DNA of 61,760 nucleotides. Source: an uncultured Marinoscillum sp. (GTDB taxonomy: Bacteria > Bacteroidota > Bacteroidia > Cytophagales > MED-G16). Numbering within the stretch: the stretch's first letter is position 1; every line of letters starts with the position of its first letter. Where the stretch lies: positions 1 through 61,760 of the forward strand of contig CACPHX010000008.1 in the NCBI GenBank assembly GCA_902633975.1, read 5' to 3'. Positions 1 through 9,537 of this stretch are shown piece after piece. The position numbers and the translations under genes are program-made. The notes under the pieces are model-generated. The model had not been told where the DNA came from. It did no database searches and saw nothing but the letters and a program-made list of their open reading frames with translations.

Positions 1-1
1 T

Positions 2-1723
2 GATTCAGACGGCGATGGTAACCTTGATTATCTTGATATTGACTCTGATAACGACGGAATATTTGATGTGGATGAAGGTGGAGATGGTGTCCTTGATACT
101 AACGGTGATGGTGTTATTGATGGTAACGATACTGGATTTACTGATGATGATGGTGATGGAATGGATGACGATAGTGAGTTGACTACAGTAGTAGATTCTG
201 ACGGTGATGGTCTATCCAATTACCTAGACATAGACTCCGATAACGATGGTATCTTCGATGTTGACGAGGGTGGAGACGGAGACCTTGACACAAATAACGA
301 TGGTGTTATCGATTCCAATGATACTGGTTATACAGATAACGATGGTGATGGTATGGATGATGATGCAGAATTAACTCTTGTTACTGAGACTGATAACGAT
401 AATTACCCTGATTATATTGATATAGATGCTGATAACGATGGTATCTTCGATGTTGACGAGGGTGGAGACGGAAATCTTGATACGAACGATGACGGCGTAA
501 TCGATGGAAATGATATCAGATTCAGTGATAATGATGGAAATGGAATGGATGACGATAGTGAATTATCACCTGTTCTTGATACAGATGGTGATAATGTACT
601 AGATTATCAAGACTTAGACTCTGACAATGACGGTATATTTGACGTAATTGAAGGTGGAGATGGAATGGATTTAGATAGTGATAATGATGGGAACTCTGAT
701 TACAGTGACCTAGATACTAATGATGACGGTATGATTGATTCTAATGACGACGGATACGAAGATAGTGATGGAGATGGTATGGACGACAGGTCTGAACTAA
801 CAAGAAACCTAAATTCTGATGAGGACGAGACTCAAAATGATCAGATACCAAACTACATAGACCTTGATAGTGATGATGATGGTTGTTTTGATGTTGCAGA
901 GGCAGGATATATTGATGTTGATGAAAATGGTATTTTAGGAGAGGGTGCTCCAACAGTGAATAGCTATGGTATGGTAATTTCAGATGACGAAGATGGGTAT
1001 ACTCATCCTCTAGATTCAGATGAAAATGGAATCCTAGATTGTTATGATCCAACTGAAGTAACAATAGTTATAAACTCTCAACCACAGTACGCTGGGGAAG
1101 TGTTCCAAGGTGAGGACGTGACATATTTTGTTGACGTTAGCTCGAACGGTAATGTATTGCCTGATTACCAATGGCAAATGGGAATTGTGTCTGCTGACGA
1201 GAGTGACACAACTTGGAATGATATTACAGAAAACTCTCAATTTGTGGGTGTGAACACATCTTCGTTAACAATCAAAACTGTAGACTACATTAACTTTGAC
1301 AATACTCAGTACAGGGTGATTATAACTACTAGAGGATATGTCTGCGCATCAACAGTTTCTGATCCTGTAAATCTAAATGTTAGCATAAGAGAGTTGCACA
1401 TACCAGAAGGGTTTTCACCAAATTCAGACGGAGTCAACGACACCTGGTTTATTACAGGAATAGATTTCTATCCAAATAACAAAGTACAGATATATAATAG
1501 GTGGGAGATAAAAATCTGGGAGAAAGAGGGATATGAAAATGAAATCTCTGAAAAGTATTTTGATGGTATTTCAAATTATGGTATGAGTAATGGAAAGCTT
1601 CTACCGGAAACGGTTTACTTCTATCTAGTTGATCTTGGTACAACAGACATTGATGGTCTTCCTGTCCCAGAAGCAAATAGATATAGAAAAGGTTTTGTTT
1701 ATATTAGAAGAGATATAGAATAA
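2..1723 (+). CDS. Secreted Ca-binding-repeat protein with gliding-motility-type C-terminal sorting domain (5' partial)
   Basis: The frame is open from base 2, so the N-terminus and signal peptide lie outside the window. The first 290 or so visible residues are Asp/Gly/Asn-rich repeats of the form DSDNDGIFD, as in thrombospondin type 3 calcium-binding loops. A short Ig-like region follows, and the last 100 residues (from the [12 protein letters not shown] motif) match the gliding-motility-associated C-terminal domain that sorts type B substrates through the type IX secretion system. The ATG at 68 is internal to the repeats and is not the start. A PorP/SprF gene begins 6 bases after the stop, which suggests a substrate and outer-membrane-partner pair. 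The passenger function is unknown. Confidence 0.85.
   Translation, partial: DSDGDGNLDYLDIDSDNDGIFDVDEGGDGVLDTNGDGVIDGNDTGFTDDDGDGMDDDSELTTVVDSDGDGLSNYLDIDSDNDGIFDVDEGGDGDLDTNNDGVIDSNDTGYTDNDGDGMDDDAELTLVTETDNDNYPDYIDIDADNDGIFDVDEGGDGNLDTNDDGVIDGNDIRFSDNDGNGMDDDSELSPVLDTDGDNVLDYQDLDSDNDGIFDVIEGGDGMDLDSDNDGNSDYSDLDTNDDGMIDSNDDGYEDSDGDGMDDRSELTRNLNSDEDETQNDQIPNYIDLDSDDDGCFDVAEAGYIDVDENGILGEGAPTVNSYGMVISDDEDGYTHPLDSDENGILDCYDPTEVTIVINSQPQYAGEVFQGEDVTYFVDVSSNGNVLPDYQWQMGIVSADESDTTWNDITENSQFVGVNTSSLTIKTVDYINFDNTQYRVIITTRGYVCASTVSDPVNLNVSIRELHIPEGFSPNSDGVNDTWFITGIDFYPNNKVQIYNRWEIKIWEKEGYENEISEKYFDGISNYGMSNGKLLPETVYFYLVDLGTTDIDGLPVPEANRYRKGFVYIRRDIE
35..859 (+). repeat. 192-bp in-frame tandem repeat encoding Ca-binding units
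   Basis: Three units of exactly 192 bp (64 codons) run 35-226, 227-418 and 419-610. A fourth, expanded unit of 249 bp runs 611-859, and the start of another degenerate copy begins at 860. Each unit begins D(I/L)D(S/A)DNDGIFDV and carries a DGDGMDD motif near its middle. The period is a multiple of three, so copy-number changes would keep the frame. Confidence 0.9.
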
Positions 1724-1729
1724 TAAGGA

Positions 1730-2683
1730 ATGAATACAATTAAAAAATATATATTATTTATTGTCATGTGCATTTCCTCTTTCACTGGAAAATCACAACA
1801 AGATGCCTTGTTTAGCCACTATATGTTTAATACTCAATCTGTAAATCCAGGTTATGTTGGATCTAGGGAAGTGTTAAGTATTCTTTCAGTAATCAGGTCA
1901 CAATGGGTAAGTTTTGATGGGGCACCTAGTACTCAGACATTATCTGTAAACACTCCACTTTATGATGATCAGATTGGGTTTGGACTAACTCTATTAAATG
2001 ATAAGATTGGACCTATTAAATCTACCATATTTGCTATTGATTTAGCGTATCATCTTCAGGTTACCCAAAGTGGTCATAAACTTTCTTTTGGGCTTAAGGG
2101 AGGTGGAAATGCATTTAGATCAGATTTTTCTACATTAGACCTGGATCCTGGAACTCCTGATGCTGTCGATTTATCTTTTAGTAGAGATGTGAGAAGTAAG
2201 TTTCTCCCAAATTTTGGTTTTGGAGTTTATTATAACACCACAAAGTGGTACGCAGGAATATCTATTCCTAGTATGTTGGAGAAGGAATTTAATAACTCAC
2301 AGAGACACTTTTTTGCTATAGGTGGGGCAATTTTTGATGTAACATCAGACATTAAGGTTAGGCCAAGTGTGTACCTAAAAGCAACAAAAAATTCACCTGC
2401 AACACTTGATTTTAGTGGTTATGCAGTCTTTAGAGATTTTTTCTGGGTTGGAGGAATGTTCAGAACAGCTCTAGGAAGAATTATTCCTCTAGGCAAAGTT
2501 GGTGGGGGAATTGGTTTTATGGGAGGTATTAATATAAATGAGAACTTTGCGGTTGGATATTCATACGATTATTCTGTCGGAAACACAACATTTAAGTACA
2601 ATGGAGGAAGTCACGAAATTTTATTAAGATATGATTTTATATTCAAGAAGAAAGATGTTGTTAAATCACCTAGATACTTTTAA
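1730..2683 (+). CDS. PorP/SprF family type IX secretion outer-membrane protein
   Basis: 317 residues with an N-terminal signal peptide (hydrophobic to about residue 22, then SQQDALFSHYMFN). The motif SHYMFNTQSVNPGYVGS is the family hallmark, followed by RSQWVSFDGAP and amphipathic strands typical of an outer-membrane beta-barrel. PorP/SprF proteins act at the outer membrane with type B CTD substrates, the classic case being SprF for the adhesin SprB. An AAGGA lies just before the ATG. The gene sits between a CTD-bearing substrate and an OmpA/PD40 protein, so its likely role is anchoring or exporting the upstream protein (inference). Confidence 0.9.
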   Translation: MNTIKKYILFIVMCISSFTGKSQQDALFSHYMFNTQSVNPGYVGSREVLSILSVIRSQWVSFDGAPSTQTLSVNTPLYDDQIGFGLTLLNDKIGPIKSTIFAIDLAYHLQVTQSGHKLSFGLKGGGNAFRSDFSTLDLDPGTPDAVDLSFSRDVRSKFLPNFGFGVYYNTTKWYAGISIPSMLEKEFNNSQRHFFAIGGAIFDVTSDIKVRPSVYLKATKNSPATLDFSGYAVFRDFFWVGGMFRTALGRIIPLGKVGGGIGFMGGININENFAVGYSYDYSVGNTTFKYNGGSHEILLRYDFIFKKKDVVKSPRYF

Positions 2684-2685
2684 AT

Positions 2686-4995
2686 ATGTATAGAGTTTTA
2701 ATTATAATTTTATTTTTTACAAATATTTCTCTTGCCCAGGAGGTAAGTAACAAAAAGAGTAGATTCCCTCTTTTTGAGTTAAATAAGGGTGGTGATAGAA
2801 CAAAAAATGTGAATTGGGGAAATTATCACTATGAAAATGAATCCTACAAAAAAGCTATATCAAGGTACATAAAGATTCAAAATCCAGACGTTGATGTTCA
2901 AAGAAAAATTGCAAAATCTTACATGAATATAGATTCAGTCGAGAAATCAATAAGTTATTTTGAAGGTATTATAAATATGGATGAAGATATAGAGGCAGAG
3001 GATTACTTAAATTTAGCTTTCCTTCAAGATAAAATGGGTCTGTACAGCGAAGCCATAAAAAACAGAAGAAAATATTCTAGACAACAGGCAAGAGAGGTGA
3101 GGGTTTCATTATTCGAAACAGATAGTGATTATTATCAAAAGCTATTAAATAATATGAGCAAGTATACACTCAAAAATTTAGAGACAAATTCTGAGCTTTC
3201 TGATTTTGGTGGTTATACTGCTCGTGGAAGCAATGATGAAGTAACTATGGTGTTTGCATCATCAGGAATACTAAATACAGGAAAATTAAGCAGGAGTAGA
3301 TTCATTAGACCTGAAAGACCTACATTTAATTTATTTCTTTCTGAGTTTGATGTAGATTCTATAAGTTCATCCAACGCTAGACTAGTAGGGGGATCAGAGA
3401 TGAATACTGCTTTTCAAGATGGACCAGCAATAATTACTGATGATAATGTAGTTTATTTCACGAGGTCTGGAACTAAATCTGGAAAAGATGCCGCATTACA
3501 CCTAAATATCTATTCTGCTATGCTTGATGATAATAACCTTACAAAGGTAAGAAATGTCCCTTTCAACAATGACGAATACTCTGTAATGCATCCGACATTA
3601 ACTGAAAATGGTACTAGGTTGTATTTTTCTTCAAATATGCCGGGTGGTTTAGGTGGATTTGATTTGTATTACGTAGATATTGATAGAGATGATAAGTCTT
3701 CAGCTCCAGTAAATTTAGGACCAGGAATAAATACTGAAGGAAATGAGGTTTTCCCGTATATCTTTAGAGAAGACGTGTTGTTTTTTGCATCAAATTCTCA
3801 TCCAGGTTTAGGTGGACTTGATGTTTTTATGACGACAAATACGGGCACTGAAGCTCAAGAGGTTGTGAATATGGGAGCACCTTTCAACTCCTCAGCAGAT
3901 GATTTCTGCCTATTTCTTGATCCTAAGCTAGAGTTTGGATTTATTTCTTCAAACAGAAAAGGTGGAAAAGGAGAAGACGATATTTACTCTTTCAAAATTG
4001 ATCTTCCTCCTCCATATGGAGTAGATGATTATTATACTATGGCGCGTGGTGATACTTTAGTGCTTGGAGATTTAGGTGTTTTGATAAATGATGGAGAGGT
4101 TCTTGGAACTTCATACGATATCATTCAAGGCCTTGTCACCAGATCAACAATACTTGACGAGCTTCCTAACAAAGGAGATGTTGATTTTAATGCAAATGGT
4201 ACATTTTCATATGTGAACACTGATATCACTGCGGAATTAGACTCTTTTACCTATTTTGTCTCCAACGGCTCTTCCGAAAGTGAGCCAATTAATGTAAGAA
4301 TCAAGATAATTGATCCGACGGTGCCATTAGCACAACAGGATATCATAACCTTTGCGCCAGGAGATGTGGTAAGGATTAATCAAGACACATTACTTGCCAA
4401 TGATTCTGACCCAGGCGGAGACCCACTTGAGGCATTTATCATTGGTGATCCAAAGTACGGAGAAATTAATCTAACAGAAGGAGGTGGATTTGAGTATATT
4501 CCTGATGACGAAATCCCTTTTACAACAGATACTGTGTTTTACGTAGCTAGTGATGGTTTCCAGTCTGACACAAGTTTTGTTGTCCTGAGTAAGCTTGCAG
4601 TTGGTGTAGACCTTGCTGATATCATTGAAATACAGCCAATTTACTTTGATTTTGATAAAGCTAATATAAGACCGGATGCTGCAATAGAGCTTGATAAAAT
4701 TGTAAAAGTAATGGAGGATTATCCGGGTATGGTTATTGAATTAGGATCGCATACTGATTGTAGGGGTTCGGATGAGTATAATCTTTACCTATCGGACAGG
4801 AGAGCCAAATCTTCTGCTGCATATATTCAAGAAAGGATAGATAATTCAGAAAGAATTTATGGAAAAGGATTTGGAGAGACCACACCAAATATATCTAGTC
4901 CAAATGGTTGTAGAGGTCTCACAGAAGAAGAACATCAGTTGAACAGAAGAACTGAGTTCATAATTGTTGAGTTAGACGGAGCAAATACAAAGTAA
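2686..4995 (+). CDS. OmpA family lipoprotein-like protein with TPR, PD40 and Ig-like regions
   Basis: 769 residues with an N-terminal signal (SLAQ at about 15-18). Residues 45-135 look like TPR helices. Residues about 180-440 hold WD40-like PD40 blades (LYFSSNMPGGLGGFDLYY and FFASNSHPGLGGLDVF are typical). Residues about 445-640 form two cadherin/Ig-like repeats. The C-terminal 120 residues are an OmpA peptidoglycan-binding domain (YFDFDKANIRPDA, then SHTDCRGSDEYN and LSDRRA). The architecture resembles PorE-like proteins that tie T9SS parts to peptidoglycan. It begins 2 bases after the PorP stop, so the three genes are probably one operon. The exact role is inferred. Confidence 0.88.
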   Translation: MYRVLIIILFFTNISLAQEVSNKKSRFPLFELNKGGDRTKNVNWGNYHYENESYKKAISRYIKIQNPDVDVQRKIAKSYMNIDSVEKSISYFEGIINMDEDIEAEDYLNLAFLQDKMGLYSEAIKNRRKYSRQQAREVRVSLFETDSDYYQKLLNNMSKYTLKNLETNSELSDFGGYTARGSNDEVTMVFASSGILNTGKLSRSRFIRPERPTFNLFLSEFDVDSISSSNARLVGGSEMNTAFQDGPAIITDDNVVYFTRSGTKSGKDAALHLNIYSAMLDDNNLTKVRNVPFNNDEYSVMHPTLTENGTRLYFSSNMPGGLGGFDLYYVDIDRDDKSSAPVNLGPGINTEGNEVFPYIFREDVLFFASNSHPGLGGLDVFMTTNTGTEAQEVVNMGAPFNSSADDFCLFLDPKLEFGFISSNRKGGKGEDDIYSFKIDLPPPYGVDDYYTMARGDTLVLGDLGVLINDGEVLGTSYDIIQGLVTRSTILDELPNKGDVDFNANGTFSYVNTDITAELDSFTYFVSNGSSESEPINVRIKIIDPTVPLAQQDIITFAPGDVVRINQDTLLANDSDPGGDPLEAFIIGDPKYGEINLTEGGGFEYIPDDEIPFTTDTVFYVASDGFQSDTSFVVLSKLAVGVDLADIIEIQPIYFDFDKANIRPDAAIELDKIVKVMEDYPGMVIELGSHTDCRGSDEYNLYLSDRRAKSSAAYIQERIDNSERIYGKGFGETTPNISSPNGCRGLTEEEHQLNRRTEFIIVELDGANTK

Positions 4996-5112
4996 ATCAC
5001 TCTTGATTCCTAGATCAAATATCTAAAAGTATTTACAGTGTGGTTTTTTCATAATATAACTAAATAATCACGTTATAATTTGTGTGAGTGCTAATATGAC
5101 GCAAGTAATATT

Positions 5113-5120
5113 TATATTTG
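5113..5120 (+). promoter_or_regulatory. Bacteroidota-type -7 promoter box (TATATTTG)
   Basis: The octamer TATATTTG fits the TAnnTTTG consensus of Bacteroidota sigma-ABfr promoters. It lies 16 bases before the ATG at 5137, in the 141-base gap after the OmpA gene. No TTG stands at the usual -33 spacing; the nearest, at 5080-5082, is about 30 bases upstream. Confidence 0.5.
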
Positions 5121-5136
5121 TTCAGTGGAAAGTAAT

Positions 5137-8100
5137 ATGAGGTTATATTTTAAGCTATTGGCTTTCTTTATTTTAGTCAGTTTCAGATCATTTTCAAATG
5201 ATTGCGGAACTACTACTGTATCTTTAGGTACTGCTGATGGAACGTTTGAGTCTTGTGTAGGAGTTGCTTATGATGACAATACCACTGGTTTTAATCAAAC
5301 AGTAACATGTGGGGGATGGTCTAATGGTTCTGGAACAGCTGATTCGTGGTTTGCTCCACGATCACTGACTGTTCCGACTATGGACTTAGGTGCTGGTATG
5401 CCCGCATCCCCTGATGGAGGTATTTTTGCTGGTATATGGCATAATGCAACAAATGAACCTACTCACACTGAAAGTTTTTATACTGATTTAACTAATCTTT
5501 CAATTGGCAAAGAATACACTGTTTCATTTTATTATATATTCGTTGGATATACAGTAGATGATCCTCTTCCCTCCCCAACTGGTTATATTAATGCGCAAGC
5601 TGATTCAGGGGCAATTGGAGTCATTTGGGGTACAGGTGCAGGGGCTGTTACTAAATTTACAGAAAAAATAAATTTTGAAGGTTTCGGTAATCAAGTCTGG
5701 GTTGAGGCAAGCCTGAGTTTTTTTGCGACAAGTGTTAATGAGCGTATTACTTTTAGAGCTCTTGGAGATGTACCTAATCAAAAAAGTGTTTATATGGGAG
5801 TTGATGGGATAAGAGTAACATTTATTGATGATTCAAATACTCCTCCAGTCGCAGCTGACGACGGTAACGCATTAAATGAAGGTTCCTCAGCAACCGGAAA
5901 CGTCTTATTTAATGATACAGATCCAGAGAATGATCCATTAGAATTTCATGCTATAACTCAAATGCCAAGCCATGGGAATCTAACAATAAATTCTGATGGT
6001 GACTATACATACGAACACGATGGAACTGAAAACTTTTCAGATATTTTTACATATGTAGCAACTGACGGAGAGTGTTACGATACCGCAGATGTAGTCATTA
6101 GTATTGTACCAGTAAATGATCCTCCTGCTGTTGTTAAAGATACATTCTTTGTAAACGAGGGGGATACCTTAATAGTACTTCCTACCGATCCTAAACTCAT
6201 TATCAATAACGATTTAGATCCTGATAACCCTACCAATCAGTTGAAAGTCAATTTGGAGATTCCACCACTTTATCATAACGGGTCGTTTAGCTTCTCAGAT
6301 AACAAAGGATCTTTCACCTATATCCACAATTGTAACGATGCGAATATGGATGTTATTCAGTATAGCTTGGAAGATAATGACACAGTATCAAAAACAATGG
6401 ATTCTGTGATCATATTTATACTAAACGAGGCACCTATTGGTGAGAACGACAATTACAGCGTTCAAAATGCACAAACAATTACTGTAGATGAGACAGTTGG
6501 TCTTTTAATAAATGATGTTGACTCCAATGCATGTGATATCCTAAGGGTATCGCTAGTTAAGGCTCCTCAATTTCATATGGGCGTTTTCGATCTCGACACC
6601 AATGGGGTATTTACTTATACCCACGATGGCACACTAGATCCAACACAAGATTATTTTGTATACCAGTTGTCAGACGGTGAAGATAATGCTATAGAAACAG
6701 ATACTGTATTTATCACAATAATAAATTCTGGACCTAATACGCAGAGTTACACATATTTTGTGGATGAAGGGAAACAACTCGTCGTAGATTCTGCACAAGG
6801 AGTTCTAAGTGCTTCTTCAAGTAACCTTGGCCTATCAATATCGGCAGAAATTCATCAATTACCACAACACGGTACGTTGCTTCCATCAAATGATATAAGT
6901 GAAAATGGTTCATTTATATACCAGCATGATTGTACCGATAATCCTAATGAGGATTATTTCTTGTTTAAAGTAAAAGATTCATTGACATTTACCATTGACA
7001 CAGTAAAAATTACTATTGAAAACGTTTGTCCTATTGGTCAAAATGATTTTTATACAGTTACTGAGGGACAAAGTATAAATATTAATAATTTAAATGGAGT
7101 ACTAGCAAATGATGTTGATGACAATTCATGTGATGTATTATCAGTTAATCTTGTCACACCTCCACTATATCACACCGGTGGATTTAGTTTGAATCCTGAC
7201 GGATCCTTCACTTACACTCATAACGATGCTGAAGAATTTGTAGATCAATTCTCATACAGATTGAGTGATGGGGAGTGTACAGGGGCAGTGTATACGGTAA
7301 TAATTAACGTGGATTCAGTTTCAGACAAACCGCCTGTTGTTCAGGACGATAGTTATGTGCCTTGTATAGATGAAGGTGGAACTCTTGACGTGGTACTCGT
7401 TAATGATGGAGTATTAGGAAACGACAATGATCCAGATTTTAAGGATAGTGTACTTACAGCACACCTTGTGGATGATGTGTTAAACGGTACATTAACATTT
7501 AACGATGATGGTACTTTCACCTACACACATGATGGAGGAGAGGAGACTGTTGATTATTTTACTTACGTTGCTTTTGATGGAGATTTTTATAGTGTAGACA
7601 CTGCAATGGTAACATTATGTATTAACCAAATAAATGACTGTCCAGTAGCTAACGACGATAGTTTTATTATTAATGAGGGTTTTGTTCTTGATTCTACAGT
7701 TGCTGCAAACGATACTGATGGAGATATAAATACTGATGATAATAACTATGTTTTATTGACTTTTCCTGCTGTTGGACAAATCGAAATGAGGTCAGACGGA
7801 TCATTTATTTACACATCTCCAACCCAGATTTCTGCTCCAGGACCAGAAATAGTTACTTTTCAGTATTTAATTACTGATCCTGACCCATCCACGGCCTGTT
7901 CTACTACAGCAGATGTAACCATAAGAATAAATTCATTTAATGATTGCCCAGTAGCTCTTGATGATACCATTACTGTGAATGCGTTAAGTAATGATATAGT
8001 ACTTGTTGATTTGGTCGCAAATGACTATGATATAGACAACCCATTAGACCTAAATAGCTTATTTATTGTAGATTCACCTCTATACGGGGATATTAATTTA

Positions 8101-8535
8101 TACAATGATGGAACATTAACGTATGATTACCAAGGTTCTCCATCCAAAAGTGATAGTCTCACTTATGCAATTCAAGACTCAATAGGATGTATATCAAACT
8201 ACGCTAAACTTTATATAAATATTGATAATATTCAGTTTCCAGATTATGAATTACCTACCTATTTTACTCCTAATTCTGACAAGTTCAATGACTTTTTTAC
8301 AATAAAGTGTGAGAATATAAGTATTGAAAACGTTAAATTTGAAGTTAAAATAATGGATAGGTACCAGAGAATTGTTTACGAATCAGTTCACAATACTGAT
8401 AATTTGTGGGACGGATCCAATCAAAAAACTGGTGGAGAAGCACAAAAAGGTGTATATTTTTACGAAATTACACCTATTGAATATAATGACGTGAGAGCAA
8501 AACCTATTGTAGGAGTATTATTTTTAGACAGATGA
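5137..8535 (+). CDS. Large secreted cadherin/Ig-like repeat protein with type B T9SS sorting domain
   Basis: About 1132 residues. A GTG at 5125 is possible, but the ATG at 5137 is preferred: it gives a clean signal peptide (MRLYFKLLAFFILVSF), has GGAAAG just upstream and lies 16 bases after the -7 box. Residues about 20-235 form an N-terminal domain that could be a carbohydrate- or surface-binding beta-sandwich. From about 240 to 1030 there are roughly nine VCBS/cadherin-like repeats with LxNDxDP and GxFTYxHDG motifs. The last 90 residues (YFTPNSDKFNDFF, then LWDGSNQKTGGEAQKGVYFYEI) are a gliding-motility C-terminal domain. It is likely an adhesin. It overlaps the downstream PorP/SprF gene by ATGA. 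Confidence 0.87.
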   Translation: MRLYFKLLAFFILVSFRSFSNDCGTTTVSLGTADGTFESCVGVAYDDNTTGFNQTVTCGGWSNGSGTADSWFAPRSLTVPTMDLGAGMPASPDGGIFAGIWHNATNEPTHTESFYTDLTNLSIGKEYTVSFYYIFVGYTVDDPLPSPTGYINAQADSGAIGVIWGTGAGAVTKFTEKINFEGFGNQVWVEASLSFFATSVNERITFRALGDVPNQKSVYMGVDGIRVTFIDDSNTPPVAADDGNALNEGSSATGNVLFNDTDPENDPLEFHAITQMPSHGNLTINSDGDYTYEHDGTENFSDIFTYVATDGECYDTADVVISIVPVNDPPAVVKDTFFVNEGDTLIVLPTDPKLIINNDLDPDNPTNQLKVNLEIPPLYHNGSFSFSDNKGSFTYIHNCNDANMDVIQYSLEDNDTVSKTMDSVIIFILNEAPIGENDNYSVQNAQTITVDETVGLLINDVDSNACDILRVSLVKAPQFHMGVFDLDTNGVFTYTHDGTLDPTQDYFVYQLSDGEDNAIETDTVFITIINSGPNTQSYTYFVDEGKQLVVDSAQGVLSASSSNLGLSISAEIHQLPQHGTLLPSNDISENGSFIYQHDCTDNPNEDYFLFKVKDSLTFTIDTVKITIENVCPIGQNDFYTVTEGQSININNLNGVLANDVDDNSCDVLSVNLVTPPLYHTGGFSLNPDGSFTYTHNDAEEFVDQFSYRLSDGECTGAVYTVIINVDSVSDKPPVVQDDSYVPCIDEGGTLDVVLVNDGVLGNDNDPDFKDSVLTAHLVDDVLNGTLTFNDDGTFTYTHDGGEETVDYFTYVAFDGDFYSVDTAMVTLCINQINDCPVANDDSFIINEGFVLDSTVAANDTDGDINTDDNNYVLLTFPAVGQIEMRSDGSFIYTSPTQISAPGPEIVTFQYLITDPDPSTACSTTADVTIRINSFNDCPVALDDTITVNALSNDIVLVDLVANDYDIDNPLDLNSLFIVDSPLYGDINLYNDGTLTYDYQGSPSKSDSLTYAIQDSIGCISNYAKLYINIDNIQFPDYELPTYFTPNSDKFNDFFTIKCENISIENVKFEVKIMDRYQRIVYESVHNTDNLWDGSNQKTGGEAQKGVYFYEITPIEYNDVRAKPIVGVLFLDR

Positions 8536-9491
8536 TAAAGAAGAATATATTATTAGTTTTTGGATTATTACTGTCAACATTTTCATATTCTCAAGAATAT
8601 ATTGAAATGTTAAGAGCTGCTGATAATAACATACTTGTTAACCCCGCACTCGCAGGGATTGATGGCAGAAGTTCTATTACTCTTATGGATACGCGTTCAA
8701 TTCGGGGGTCCAGATTTAATTCAGCTCTAACCTATGCCGCTGCAAGCTTTAGGATGACAGATAACCTGATATATTGTCCAGCTCCAGGATATTTTTCAAA
8801 TAATAGTGGAAGGAGAAGTTCTCAAAGAATAACGAACAACCACTTTCAAACAAGTATAGATTTATTAAATTATTCAAACGATATCTTCAAAAGGTTGTCG
8901 GCTGGACTCGTACTAGGCTATAGGCAACAATTAAATAGAGAGATGAATGTAATGTTTGCCCTGAAAGCTTCTTTCTCTCAGGATAGGTTCAATCTTCTTG
9001 CATGGGATACCTCAGACCCACTGTATCAGAACTGGGCATCCAATGGGTTCAAGCAATCTATTTTTGGTATAACTCCAGGTATTACCTTATACACAAGAAA
9101 TTTTTTAATAGGTCTTTCTACTAAAATAGGATTGGTTAGTGAAGAGAAGTTTAGTTATCAGGAAGGAAAGTTTGATCCTTTTGGAAATGCTACTATCGCC
9201 ACACTTTCTTATGATTTTCCTGTAGGTTCGAGTTATCTTTCTGTAAGTGGAAATTATGTTCTTATTGATAGTGAACCAAATTTTTATTCATTTGGTGCAA
9301 AAATTCCACTATCTGAAAATATATCAATTATTGGTGGTTCTAGAGATCTAGTCGAAATATTTGGTGGAATAAGTATGAATTTCTATCAGAGAACATCTAT
9401 TGAAATATTTATAAATAATTTTATCGGAGATAGTGTCAGAAATAATATTCCAATATACTCTATTAGACTAAAAGCATTTGATATTTTTTAG
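8532..9491 (+). CDS. PorP/SprF family type IX secretion outer-membrane protein (second copy)
   Basis: 319 residues with a signal peptide ending near SYSQ (about residue 20) followed by EYIEMLRAADNNILVNPALAG, the family's N-terminal pattern in divergent form. The rest is a predicted barrel of alternating strands ending in a C-terminal aromatic residue (KAFDIF). The start codon overlaps the stop of the cadherin-repeat gene (ATGA), so the two are translationally coupled. It is much diverged from the copy at 1730-2683, consistent with each PorP serving its own substrate (inference). Confidence 0.8.
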   Translation: MIKKNILLVFGLLLSTFSYSQEYIEMLRAADNNILVNPALAGIDGRSSITLMDTRSIRGSRFNSALTYAAASFRMTDNLIYCPAPGYFSNNSGRRSSQRITNNHFQTSIDLLNYSNDIFKRLSAGLVLGYRQQLNREMNVMFALKASFSQDRFNLLAWDTSDPLYQNWASNGFKQSIFGITPGITLYTRNFLIGLSTKIGLVSEEKFSYQEGKFDPFGNATIATLSYDFPVGSSYLSVSGNYVLIDSEPNFYSFGAKIPLSENISIIGGSRDLVEIFGGISMNFYQRTSIEIFINNFIGDSVRNNIPIYSIRLKAFDIF

Positions 9492-9515
9492 ATTATAAAT
9501 GTATTTATTATAATC
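9491..9515 (+). terminator. AT-rich hairpin between the surface-protein operon and parE
   Basis: GATTATAA at 9491-9498 and its perfect reverse complement TTATAATC at 9508-9515 flank a 9-base loop directly at the stop codon of the second PorP gene. There is no long T tract, so termination is uncertain; it may instead protect the 3' end or be chance in AT-rich DNA. Confidence 0.35.
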
Positions 9516-9537
9516 AATTCTTATATTTAATTCCTTA

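Noticed and set aside
741..1064. 107-codon minus-strand frame within the Ca-repeat gene
   Set aside because: Repeat-rich His/Leu peptide antisense to the Asp-rich repeats; shadow of the real gene.
5125..5136. GTG start codon for the cadherin-repeat protein giving four extra residues
   Set aside because: The ATG at 5137 has a good signal peptide directly after it, a GGAAAG just upstream and better spacing from the -7 box.
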